Below are positions 46,323-56,390 of a DNA stretch of 64,000 bases, in pieces. Within the stretch, counting starts at the first letter, position 1, and each line of letters starts with the position of its first letter. A program made the translations under genes and the position numbers. Source of the stretch: Dactylorhiza incarnata (Eukaryota > Streptophyta > Magnoliopsida > Asparagales > Orchidaceae); assembly GCA_033032865.1 (NCBI GenBank), contig JAWHQI010000013.1, forward strand, positions 1,674,001-1,738,000. The letters are read 5' to 3'. The notes beneath the pieces were generated by a model. That model had not been told where the DNA came from, made no database searches, and worked only from the letters and a program-made list of their open reading frames with translations.

Positions 46323-47231
46323 GGCGAACGGAGGAGGTCCTAAGATGGACTTACTCTTCTAAAACGAACGCAACGTAGACTTGTGGGCCAGATGCTTCTC
46401 AATGTCTAACGCGGCGTTATATGCTGTGTTCAAATCTGTGTGATCATAGCGAAGCAGCTTAGCCTAAATTTCGGGACTAAGTCCCTTGCGGAACCGGGAG
46501 AGGGTAACCTCGGGTCTCTCCATAATGTCACATCTAACCATCATGTCTTTCAGGATCCCCATGTACTCCGCGACTGAGCGGTTCCCTTGCCGAAGGGAGG
46601 CTAACTCATCAAACATTTGTGTTCGATGATACATTGGGACATACAGGTCAGTCAACAAGGCTTTCATGCCCACCCAACCAATGTGAGGCAAACCAACCCT
46701 CGCACCTAAATGCCTCTCCTCATTCAGCCAATATGACTTGGCTCGACCCAACAACTTCATATGCGCCACGCGCACCTTATCCCCGTCAGTCAAATTTTGC
46801 CACTGAAAGTAGCACACTATCTCTGTAACCCAATCCAAGAAAACTTGGGGGTCACCGAACCCATCATAAGATGGTGGCATGATCCGGACAGCCCTAGTGA
46901 TATCAAATCCGTGCGGTGCTCGTGGGGCCTGTTCAGGGTTAATATTAGGGTTAATGTTCCCTTCAGCACGTTGGTGGGCTGCAGGGTTTTGGTGGTCAGG
47001 TTCAGGAATGTGATTAACGTTAACGTTTTCCCCTACGTGTTGGTGGGCAGCATGATCCTGAGGTGCCATTTGGGCTAGCCGAATCTCGTGTAGCATCTCT
47101 CGGATGTCCGTTAACTGATCATTGAACTCCTGACGGAGGTCATCAATAGCCGTTGGACCATGACCCGAGTCCCGTTCGTCCGTCATTTGAGACGAAGACG
47201 TAGGATACTCTGTGCCAAGTCTCGTACGCAT
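46323..47231 (-). pseudogene. gag: Chromovirus gag
   Basis: The frame starts at 47231 (MRTRLGTEYPTSSSQMTDER). The capsid region reads PPSYDGFGDPQVFLDWV, RVAHMKLLGRAKSYW, YHRTQMFDELASLRQGNRSV. Two in-frame TAG codons (46462-46464, 46359-46361) interrupt it between SPEI and the MKDKGKF segment that leads into the zinc knuckle. The reading frame is otherwise unbroken, so only stop mutations separate it from pol. Confidence 0.88.
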
Positions 47232-47536
47232 GCAACATAGACCAAAACGTTTCTGACCAGAAAAATTTTATAACAGATGATTTTTTTTCTTTATGCCTAA
47301 TAACTAGGATAAAATATTTTTTTTGATTTTCTAACAGGAAATAATATGTAGAATGTAATTTTTTTTTATTTTTGCTGAAAAATAACAGATTTAGACTGCT
47401 AAACGAAAACCACAATTTGAAAATTTTAAGATTTTGACAACGCTAACATAAAACGGTTGTGAGTGCCGGCGAATTAAGAGATTTGTAGGACGGCGTCAAT
47501 TAAGAAATCAACGCAAACCTCCCTCTGATACCAAAT
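47232..47536 (-). other. Chromovirus leader and primer binding site
   Basis: PBS TTTGGTATCAGAGGGAGG on the minus strand at about 47518-47535. The leader shares the AT-rich composition, a GCCGGCACTC word and a CTGCTAAACG word with the plus-strand leader at 2611-3192. Confidence 0.8.
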
Positions 47537-48544
47537 TGATGCAGGGCTCACCCTCCAACGGGTACGCTACAAACTAATTCACTTTCCTACCCAACGTATC
47601 ACGATTACTATGCACGTGAACGGAGAATGCATCAAAACTTAAACACAATTTTATCAATTTATAGTTCGCCTCTACGGTTAGCCAATCCTCTAGAGATTGA
47701 ATAGAGGCTATAGGCCAATATTCGCTCCGGCTAAATGTACCCACCCAATCCGATCGAGCTATGCGTTGTACCAAAAGAGATCCACCGAAAAATATCGATT
47801 CGGAAATGGTTGATCTCTCCCAACAAAAAGCAAGGCTCGCCAAACCCCTTCGAAAATTTCAAATAAAAGATGAAAAGCAAAATTTCAATATGAAGAAAAC
47901 CCACGAAAAATTCGGTGATTCGAAGATCACGCCACAGAAATCGACCACAAGATAAATCAAGAAGAGAAGTCACACGGGTAGATTGGATTGGCCTCAATCA
48001 TGCACTCACCCGACCGCTCTTCTACGGATCCACCGGAAGCGCATTGTTTGGAGAGGAATCCGTTCGCCGTCTTCGCTTCACCACAACCAAGATCCACCGA
48101 ATATCACTTAGATCCCTTAGAGGAATCTGTAGGGGATGGAGAGAGCCTTCTTTAGAATAGGAAAGAGAAAAGCTGGTAGAGAATATTTTGTAGAGGGAGA
48201 GGCTAGAGGGGGGAAGAGGGGGCCGGATTTCCTAGAGGAGGATGGCAGCCGGCGGCTTGAAGGAGGAGGAGAGAGGGGCGGCCATCTTTGGCCAAACTTG
48301 GAAGAGAGAGAAAGAGAGGGTGCGGCCAAAGAGAGGGATAGAATATTAGAGGGGATTAGGGTTTTCAATTTTTTTTCATCAAAAATTAACTCAAAAATAA
48401 TACAACATGGCCTTTTATAGGCTTTGCCACAGTTTTGACTAAACGCAGTCCAAAAATCAAACATAACCAAAAATTAAAATATTAAAGTGACATAAAATAT
48501 AATGAAGATAGAATTAATAATTATAATAAGACTATTATAATTAT
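47537..48544 (-). mobile_element. Chromovirus LTR (minus strand)
   Basis: It ends GCATCA at 47537 beside the PBS. Minus-strand TATA CCTATAAAAGG at 48411-48421, with GGACTGCGTTTAG about 20 bp upstream (48440-48451). The transcribed part is GA/CT-rich. The upstream side is pol coding end (48545-48725), so this LTR too is flanked by internal sequence on both sides. The start is approximate. Confidence 0.75.
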
Positions 48545-48725
48545 TAATTGTTTTGCTTGCGCCTCGGGCGGAGATTGTAACGGCGTGTATCAATGTCGCC
48601 GCGACGGCGATGGCGTAAATCCTTGGTCAGCGTGTCGCCTTCATCTGTAAGCGCGCCATCCTCCATAGGTGCACCGTTACCCACATCTTCAAGTTGAGGG
48701 CCGTCGTCGCCATCACTTGTACTTC
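48545..48725 (-). pseudogene. pol: Chromovirus pol C-terminal end upstream of the LTR
   Basis: The minus frame reads an acidic stretch (LEDVGNGAPMEDGAL), then LRHRRRGDIDTRRYNLRPRR and KQNN, with the stop at 48545-48547. The RYNLRPRR tail matches the end of the integrase-chromodomain protein at 4266. It is not part of the same continuous element as the gag at 47231, unless two copies were fused through one LTR. Confidence 0.75.
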
Positions 48726-49561
48726 TCTTTCTTCTTGTAATAGTACTTTCAATTCCTTAGTTTGTAATTTCCCTTGCAAAAATCAATAAAATAATTCTTG
48801 TTTTCTCTTATTCTCCTCATCTTCATCATGTACTCTTTTATCTTTGTTGATTCCTTAATCTCTATGAGTAGCTAAATTTCTATTAGTACTCGAATGAGAT
48901 GATCCAAGGAATGATATTCACAATGAATTAATTTGATCTTCTTCTTCTCTTCTTTGAAATGCTTTAGATTTATCCATAATTTTATTGTAGTGAGATTATA
49001 TTTTTGATATATAATTCTCATTCTTGTTTTTGTAATTTAGTAGTCGAGAGACTCATAATTCGAATCGATCACTTAAGGATAACGAGAGTTGATTGCAACC
49101 CTTGAGAAAGGATAACATAAATCTCCCGGATTGGTGTCAAATTCAATAAAGGGGTTCACCACATTAAAACGAGTTTTATGGGTTTCAATTATAGAATGAG
49201 AGTTTGGTTGATCAACCTAAACTCAGCTGAATGTATCCTCAAGAGAGGTGCATTTAGAATTTTGGAACCTCCACGGCCAAAGTAAATTTCTTAAGAGAAT
49301 TAGAGTTTTTTATTTCTTCTTTTATTATTCCACGGAGATTCAAAGATCGAGTGCTAGTTTTGTTAACTCATTGTTTAATCATTATTTTAATTTCCCTTTG
49401 CAAAACCAATCCATGTTTTAATTGATAAAATAATAGAGATTTTCCAAAGTAAGAGTATTCAACAACCCCGAGTCTAATACGACCTTGGTTTTATAAACCG
49501 ATACTACTTTTGATATGGTACACTTGCCGTTCTCATTTGCGGATATAGTTTTGCGCATCAA
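48726..49561 (+). mobile_element. Athila-type LTR, 3' part
   Basis: It contains the transcript-end region (aatcaataaaataattcttg), the AATTCGAATCGATCACTTAA and 'ggaacctccacggccaaagt' words shared with the LTR at 61130-61390, and ends GCGCATCA at 49561. It is joined directly to an RNase H coding segment with no primer site or gag, which implies a large internal deletion or fusion. The left side is cut by the chromovirus. Confidence 0.6.
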
Positions 49562-49794
49562 CATGCTAATTACACAATGACGGAAAAGGATCTTCTTGTC
49601 GTCGTCTTTGCCTTCGATAAGTTCAGGCCCTATGTAAAGCTTTCAAAAGTAATCATTTTTACTGACCACTCCACCCTCAAATATCTTTTGGCCAAAGTAG
49701 ATGTCAAGCCCCTCTTGCTTCAATGGATCCTCATTTTACAGGAATTTGACTTAGAGACCCGGGTAAGAAAGGGGCTGAAAATTTGGCTGCCGAC
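49562..49794 (+). pseudogene. pol: Athila RNase H fragment
   Basis: The frame reads ANYTMTEKDLLVVVFAFDKF, IIFTDHSTLKYLLAKVD, LLLQWILILQEFDLE and RKGLKIWLPT. This is the Athila RNase H just upstream of the ADHLSRL junction. It is interrupted at 49794 by the non-autonomous element, and the frame resumes at 56391 with ADHLSRLEHP. Everything 5' of RNase H is missing. Confidence 0.88.
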
Positions 49795-51422
49795 TGATGA
49801 GTCCCAATTATATACATATTTTCGGACTCATTTGGGCCGATTTTCTAGTCTTTGCACCACACTTTAGGCTTGTTTTCATTTATATTTAATATCCGTCTAT
49901 TATTCCACTCTTAGTGCACATGTATGCCCATTCTTGGTGTGATCCCTTGTTTTCCTGTAGTCCTGGAGGTTCTCATGCAAGTTCATGGATTGTGCGATGC
50001 TCGGAGTCTGTTTGGGGGCAATTTCTGCCTGAAATGTCACTGATCGTGCATTTTCTTCATGCACGACCAGTTGCTCGTGCGCTTCTGATCATGCGAGTTC
50101 ATTTGCTGCCCAAAAACAGCTTCAGATTTTGGTCGTGCATTTGCTACGCACGATCGTGCGCTTTATATTTTTTTGCAGTTTTGTTTTGCAGGTTTCGGGC
50201 ACAGAGATCACGATCACATCTTTCAGTGCGCACGATCAGTTGATCGTGCGCCACTGATCGTGCACCCTGTTTTCTATAAATATCCAGCCCGCGAAATTAG
50301 GTCGGACGACCATTCTGCTCCGCCGTTTTCGAGTCCTGTTCGCCTCTTCCGCCCCCTACACCATCTTCCACCACCAGGAGGTGCTCCAGGCTTGTTCTTC
50401 ACGCCAATCTTAAGCCGGAGCTTCCTCTCGGCCTCCTCCTTCATCCTAGCGCTTCAAAGGAAGATCTAGCCGCCATCGCCATCAAGCAAGAGGAAGTTTG
50501 CAACCTCTACCGGATCGTGAGACGAAGAAGACGAGCTCATTGGAGAGTAGTGACAGCTCTCTCTACCCCTGACGTAGTTGCGGACTGAGCTTGGATGCGG
50601 ATTGACAACCCGACGATTCCAACCATGAATCTACAACGAGCCTTCAGATTCGGTCAATTTCTTGCCTTGTTCTTCTCTTATTGATGTATATGTAGTTAGA
50701 TCTAACATTATGATGATGTAGCACTTAACTTTATTTGCATTTCTATACATTTCATGTCTATGTGAAATACTGTTTGAGTTGCTTGAGGTGCGCCCCATTC
50801 CATCCTCCATCCTGCCGTCACGTTCATGTGCCGCACTAGCAATTGCTAGTGGAATGCTTGTCGATGAGGTGCTTGCGACCCTCATCTGTATGCCTACTCT
50901 TCCATCCGCCTAGCGAAGCATGGCATAGCAGCCCGTGTAATCCATTCCGACTCCGCCAGTGCGAACCATTCCATCCGTATGCCTACTCTTCCATCCGCCT
51001 AGCAAAGCGTGGCATAGCGGCCCGTGTAATCCATTCGCCTAACGAAGCAGCGCGCTCTAGGCCTGCACAGTTCGATTCCGCTTGCCTACTCGTCCATCCG
51101 CCCTTGCGATGCAGTGCGCTCAAGGCCTGCCTAGTCTCCATCCCGCCAAGCAAAGCATTGCATAGCGGCATTGCATAGGAGTAGTTATAGTTGTTTTCTC
51201 TTATTTTCAACAAATCAAATCCCCCATTTTCCGCAATCCATCCGCTCGAAAGGACTTCAATCTCAAGTCCTTCCTCGATAATAAACTCCACCTTACTGTG
51301 TTCCTTTGAGATCGATACTTGGGGATTCATTCCCATTTTATATTACTTGAACGATCGGTACACTGCCGTTTCGTGCCGCAGTCTAGCTACCGCCTATAGC
51401 GGTGTGCGAGATTTGCGCATCA
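49795..51422 (+). repeat. 5' LTR of non-autonomous element
   Basis: TATAAATA at 50275-50282, preceded by repeated GATCGTGCG / CGCACGATC words (50040-50265). The downstream half has degenerate tandem repeats of ccatccgcctagcgaagc type (50745-51170). Confidence 0.95.
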
Positions 51423-51428
51423 TGTTTT

Positions 51429-51447
51429 TGGCGCCGTTGCCGTGGAA
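51429..51447 (+). other. Primer binding site, Asp-tRNA type
   Basis: TGGCGCCGTTGCCGTGGAA begins seven bases after the LTR end. It matches the primer class of Athila and Tat elements. Confidence 0.85.
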
Positions 51448-51677
51448 CACAGACGTGTGAGTTTTCTGGAGAGGGGGAGCTGTAAGATAGAAGCCCTTTT
51501 CCCTTTGTTTATACCATTTCTTTTGTTTATTTTAGTGTTAAAATTTGATATTTCTATTTCATTTCTTCCTTTATCTAGTTTCGGCTTTTCGGTAGCAGGT
51601 GTTCATTTAATTCTGGTTGCGTGTAGTTTTATTTTGCAAGGAATTGTTGAGTTTTGTTTTATCCACATATTTCTGTG

Positions 51678-52850
51678 ATGTATTCTGAAGCCGAGTGTCG
51701 CCTCTATGACACTTTGCGTCGATACATCGACGCCATGACTGCTTTAAATGCTGAGCATTCTATTAGGTGCTTGCTATGTAAAGGTTTAGGCCATATGGTG
51801 AAGGATTGCCCTCGTCTGTGCGATCCTTCCCCCTCTGAGTACGTGTATGCAGCATCCCCCCATTTACGGGAGACTATAGCGGACAGGCCCACCAGAGTGT
51901 TGCCTGGCCCCTACACTGACATCGCACATCTTGCTCGATCTTTGCCCTTGGAGATTACCGAGGAATCTCTCGCCGCGTACAGCTCTTTCATGGGTCCCTC
52001 AATCCCCTTTTATGAGCTTCCCTTGAGTGACGAAGTGCACTTATTCGATGGTCAACAGGGAGAGGATTGGGAACTCATGGATGCACCAGTATGGTGTGCA
52101 GATTCTGGTTCTTCTTGCGGGGAGGCGTCTGTTGATATTTTCGCAGAGGCGACTGCTCATTTATTTTTTGATCATGAGAGCAGTCCGGTTCCCCCGCATT
52201 CCTTGCAAAATTCATCTACTCCTATCTTTAGTGAGTCGGCTGATGATGTTGTGCGGGTGGTTTATTCGGCGCCTGAGGTTGCGCCAAAGTGGGACGAGGA
52301 TTTCATTCTCTCTGATGGGGAGTGTGATACCTTTGAACACGATGACGCACCGCGGTGGGATGAGGAGGATTCTCTTTCCGAGGAGGAGGTATTTACTTAC
52401 GTCTTGGATGGGGACATTCAGCTCACCACCGAGGACCCCGAGCTCTTGGGTTCCCCTCGTTACGACTCATATGATACCGGCAGTGATCTATCCTTGGATC
52501 CTGCTGGGAGTGTGACCGGGACCACTCCCCCGCTTGTTGATTATTTTAGTTTTTCTTCTCTTTTATTTCCTGACCTCCTTTCTTCTGTGTCTGAGCCTGT
52601 GCTGGTTGAATCTTCACAGGGACTACAGGTGGATTTGGAGCACCTTGCTCATGCCAATGAGGAGAGCAATCCCTTATGTGAGGAGGTTGACCCCCCGCCC
52701 CCTCCATGGTGGAAGCTCCACTCATTGCTTTTGCCTCCTGCACTAGTCCTGAAGAAGACGATACCTTGCTGGGCAAGGATTTACTTTGTGGTGAGACAAG
52801 TGAGGACCATCCTTCCTCCTCTTCTTACTTCCTATTCCCTCTACCTGTGA
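51678..52850 (+). CDS. Zinc-knuckle acidic protein of non-autonomous element (unknown family)
   Basis: The ATG at 51678 (MYSEAECRLYDTLRRYIDAM) follows the 51423-51677 leader; a longer frame from a TTG at 51654 is less likely. About 390 residues. Residues about 31-44 form a CX2CX4HX4C knuckle (CLLCKGLGHMVKDC), expected to bind nucleic acid. It lies near the N-terminus, not behind a capsid as in gag. The rest is acidic and Ser/Pro-rich (WDEDFILSDGECD, WDEEDSLSEEE, EDPELLGSP). There is no capsid major homology region, protease or RT. After a C run near 52690-52705 the frame becomes basic and hydrophobic, while the next frame (52706-52960) stays acidic, suggesting a one-base shift near the C-terminus. 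I do not recognise the protein. Confidence 0.7.
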   Translation: MYSEAECRLYDTLRRYIDAMTALNAEHSIRCLLCKGLGHMVKDCPRLCDPSPSEYVYAASPHLRETIADRPTRVLPGPYTDIAHLARSLPLEITEESLAAYSSFMGPSIPFYELPLSDEVHLFDGQQGEDWELMDAPVWCADSGSSCGEASVDIFAEATAHLFFDHESSPVPPHSLQNSSTPIFSESADDVVRVVYSAPEVAPKWDEDFILSDGECDTFEHDDAPRWDEEDSLSEEEVFTYVLDGDIQLTTEDPELLGSPRYDSYDTGSDLSLDPAGSVTGTTPPLVDYFSFSSLLFPDLLSSVSEPVLVESSQGLQVDLEHLAHANEESNPLCEEVDPPPPPWWKLHSLLLPPALVLKKTIPCWARIYFVVRQVRTILPPLLTSYSLYL

Positions 52851-52960
52851 CGAGCAGGTATTTTTATTTAGGTAGGGAAGTAACTATTTTATCGTCGTAT
52901 CGGTACCCATTACCGACACACATATTAGAACAGTTACCTGTTCATTTCCTTTTTTCATAG

Positions 52961-54728
52961 ACCCATTAGCTAAAACTGCTTTAAAGTTGAATAAGTCGTG
53001 CTGGGAAGACAATAACCCCAGTAGTTATCTTACCTTTCTTGCAATGTTAGTTTATCTAGTTTGTTTAGTTAGTTTTACATTATTTTAGTTTGTATATTTT
53101 CTTTTGTTTTGTGGAGCTCACCTATGCAGGTTCTTTTTCTAGATGGCGGATGCTGCAGCATTGTCTTGGTTTTCCACGCACCTTCTGGTATGCTCACTTG
53201 CTGAGCATTGGGAAACTTCTTCCCTAGCTTTCGATTTTGATTTTCACTGTCATATCATTATGTTGTATTGTTTAGATTAAGTCTGGGGGAGAGCCGCTAT
53301 GTGTTACCCACTGCACGTGCACATATCATTTGCATACTAGAAGTATTTTAATCTCATTTATTTTGTTTTGTTCATCTTCACAGCACATCACAACACCCAC
53401 TTGAGCGTGCGCTTAGCTGTTGGCACGTTGCGAGTCGAATTTGTCTCTTTTGTGTGATTTGAAAAAAATCATTGTGCTGGCTTAGGATTATGAGGCAGAG
53501 TAAAATGTTGACTCCTGGAGTGCTCCTATTCAAGTGCTCATGTCTCGCATAGAAATTTGTGTAGATTCAATCTCTTTTTATGCTTTTAGTTTATATCTTT
53601 CTATTTGCGTAGATATTGTTTACTTTACTCAAAAATTGGTGAATCCGGTGTGAATCAAACGGTAGCATAGGAATGTGTATAGACGTTCGTTAGCCTCGTA
53701 TTGCCTGAGTCGGGAGGAAGGATAATCTTTCTCGGTGGCTAAGAACTTGCCCCAAGCGACTCTTGAAGCATGGGTATATGGTTAGTCAATCGCGTGAATG
53801 TGATATAGGCCATCATTTTGGCACGGTTGAGCTTTTGTGCCCATTCCTATCGCTCTATCCTCGTTAGCCCAGTTGTGCCTACCACATTCTTTTGGATCAG
53901 CTCCACTATTGTTCACCAAAGCCTAAACACCAATCCTAGTCGCACACCCAAATGCAAGCATTTTGTTTAAATTTTAAATTGGTGGTGTTGATTGTGGAAG
54001 TACAATGTGGAAATGTGGATGAGCATCCTTGAAAATTTGCTGAAATTGCTAAAGAAAGAAAAAGAAAATAAGAAAACAATTTGAAAAGAAAAAAGAAAAA
54101 GAAAGAATGAAAGTGTTTTAATTGAAAATTCTGTTTGAGATTTGTATTTGGGAGTACGCGGTGCACACACCCATGTAGTCAAGTCCAAGTCTGGGGGTGT
54201 GGTGTACCCGCGTATCTTTTTGTGGTGCTTAAGGATAGTTTTCCGTGCTAGCTCATTTGGGTTTAGTGCTTGAGCCGTCGTTTTTATCATTGTATACCTC
54301 ACCTAAACCCAAGCCTCATCTAAAACCTAAAGTCCTATTGATTCACGCAGTTGAGTCAAACCTGTGCCGTGGAGAGAGTGCGAACGGGCAAGCATATGGT
54401 CACTGACAATGATGGATTTCAATGGAGTTTGTCTCGAGCCCCGATCTTCGGCAATGCTCGCCTCAGCGCTCAGTTTACTTTCTTCCTATGTATGACCTTA
54501 TGATTCACCGTGATTCACTTTTTGAGTAAATGTAATATATAGATACGCCCCTAGAAAAGTATAAACTAATATGTATAATTAGGAATTTTGTCTACTGTAT
54601 TTCTACGCGCATGAGCATGCGACTTCGCATGGTACTCCGCTTTACAATTTCTATGTCAGCTTATGTTTTTCTCATCCGCTTAAGGGATTTGTTTACTCGG
54701 GACGCGCAAACAGGTAAGTCTGGGGGTG
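52961..54728 (+). other. Long 3' region with three polypurine tracts
   Basis: No convincing frame. PPT-like AAGTCTGGGGG words occur at 53279-53293, 54187-54202 and 54714-54728; the last touches the 3' LTR. A GA/A-rich stretch lies at 54045-54115. Confidence 0.75.
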
Positions 54729-56390
54729 TGATGAGTCCCAATTATATACATATTTTCGGACTCATTTGGGCCGATTTTCTAGTCTTTGCACCACACTTTA
54801 GGCTTGTTTTCATTTTATTTAATAGTCGTCTATTATTCCACTCTTAGTGCACATGTATGCCCATTCTTGGTGTGATCCCTTGTTTTCCTGTAGTCCTGGA
54901 GGTTCTCATGCAAGTTCATGGATCGTGCGATGCTCGGAGTCTGTTTGGGGGCAATTTCTGCCTGAAATGCCACTGATCGTGCGTTTTCTTCACGCACGAT
55001 CAGTTGCTCGTGCGCTTCTGATCGTGCGAGTTCATTTGCTGCCCAAAAACAGCTTTGGATTTTGGTCGTGCGTTTGCTACGCACGATCGTGCGCACGGTC
55101 GTGCGCTTTATATTTTTTCTGCAGTTTTGTTTTGCAGGTTTCGGGCACAGAGCGCACGATCACCAGCTTTCTGTGCGCATGATCAGTTGATCGTGCGCCA
55201 CTGATAGTGCGCCCTGTTTTCTATAAATATCCAGCCCGCGAAATTAGGTCGGACGACCATTCTGCTCCGCCGTTTTCGAGTCATGTTCGCCTCTTCCGCC
55301 CCCTGCACCATCTTTCACCACCAGGAGGTGCTCCGGGCTTGTTCTTCACGCCAATCTTGAGCCGGAGCTTCCTCTCGGCCTCCTCCTTCATCCTAGCGCT
55401 TCAAAGGAAGATCTAGCCGCCATCGCCATCAAGCAAGAGGAAGTTTGCAACCTCTACCGGATCGTGAGACGAAGAAGACGGGCTCATTGGAGAATAGTGA
55501 CAGCTCTCTCTACCCCGGACGTAGTTGCGGACCGAGCTTGGACGCGGAATGACAACCCGGCGATTCCAACCGTGAATCTACAACGAGCCTTCGGATTCGG
55601 TCGATTTCTTGCCTTGTTCTTCTCTTATTGATGTATATGTAGTTAGATCTAACATTATGATGAAGTAGCACTTAACTTTATTTGCATTTCTATACATTTC
55701 ATGTCTATGTGAAATACTTTACTGTTTGAGTTGCTTGAGGTGCGCCCCATTCCATCCTCCATCCCGCCGTCACGTTCGTGTGCCGCACTAGCAATTGCTA
55801 GTGGCGTGCTTGTCGACGATGTGCTTGTCGACGATGTGCTTGCGACCCTCATCCGTATGCCAACTCTTCCATCCGCCTAGCGAAGCGTGGCATAGCGGCC
55901 CGTGTAATCCATTCCGACTCCGCCGGTGCAAACCATTCCATCCGTATGCCTATTCTTCCATCCGCCTAGCGAAGCGTGGCATAGCGGCCTGTGTAATCCA
56001 TTCGCCTAACAAAGCAGCGCGCTCAAGGCCTGCACAGTTCGATTCTGCTTGCCTACTCGTCCATCCGCCCTTGCGATGCAGTGCGCTCAAGGCCTGCCTA
56101 GTCTCCATCCTGCCAAGCGAAGCATTGCATATCGAACTTGCATAGGAGTAGTTATAGTTGTTTTCTCTTTATTTTCCACAAATCAAATCCCCCGTTTTTC
56201 GTAATCCATCCGCTCGAAAGGACTTCAATCTTAAGTCCTTCCTCGATAATAAACTCCACCTTACTGTGTACCTTTGAGATCGATACTTGGGGATTCATTC
56301 CCATTTTATATTACTTGAACGATCGGTACACTGCCATTTTGTGCCGCAGTCTAGCTACCGCCTATAGCGGTGTGCGAGATTTGCGCATCA
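54729..56390 (+). repeat. 3' LTR of non-autonomous element
   Basis: 1662 bp. TATA at 55222-55229 with GATCGTGCG/CGCACGATC words at 54970-55205. It differs from the 5' LTR by scattered substitutions plus a duplicated 'gtcgacgatgtgctt' segment (about 55810-55842) and an extra GCACGGTCGTGC at about 55090. Confidence 0.95.

Larger units (their letters stand above)
49795..56390 (+). mobile_element. Non-autonomous LTR retrotransposon with a single unusual ORF
   Basis: LTRs 49795-51422 (1628 bp) and 54729-56390 (1662 bp) start TGATGAGTCCC and end TTTGCGCATCA. The TSD CCGAC is at 49790-49794 and 56391-56395, inside an Athila pol gene. The internal part, only 3.3 kb, holds a PBS (51429-51447), one ORF (51678-52850) and a long 3' region ending in a PPT. 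There is no protease, RT, RNase H or integrase, so it must borrow these. The PBS and PPT resemble Athila/Tat elements. Known relatives in concept are LARDs and gag-only non-autonomous elements; I cannot name the family. Confidence 0.92.

Noticed and set aside
48117..48470. ORFs in the GA-rich part of the chromovirus LTR
   Set aside because: They are low-complexity frames in the transcribed leader of an LTR. The opposite strand gives an equally long frame.
50843..51178. ORFs of about 110 codons in the non-autonomous LTRs (also 55795-56145)
   Set aside because: They follow a degenerate tandem repeat inside the LTR. Frames differ by small indels between the two LTRs, which argues against coding.
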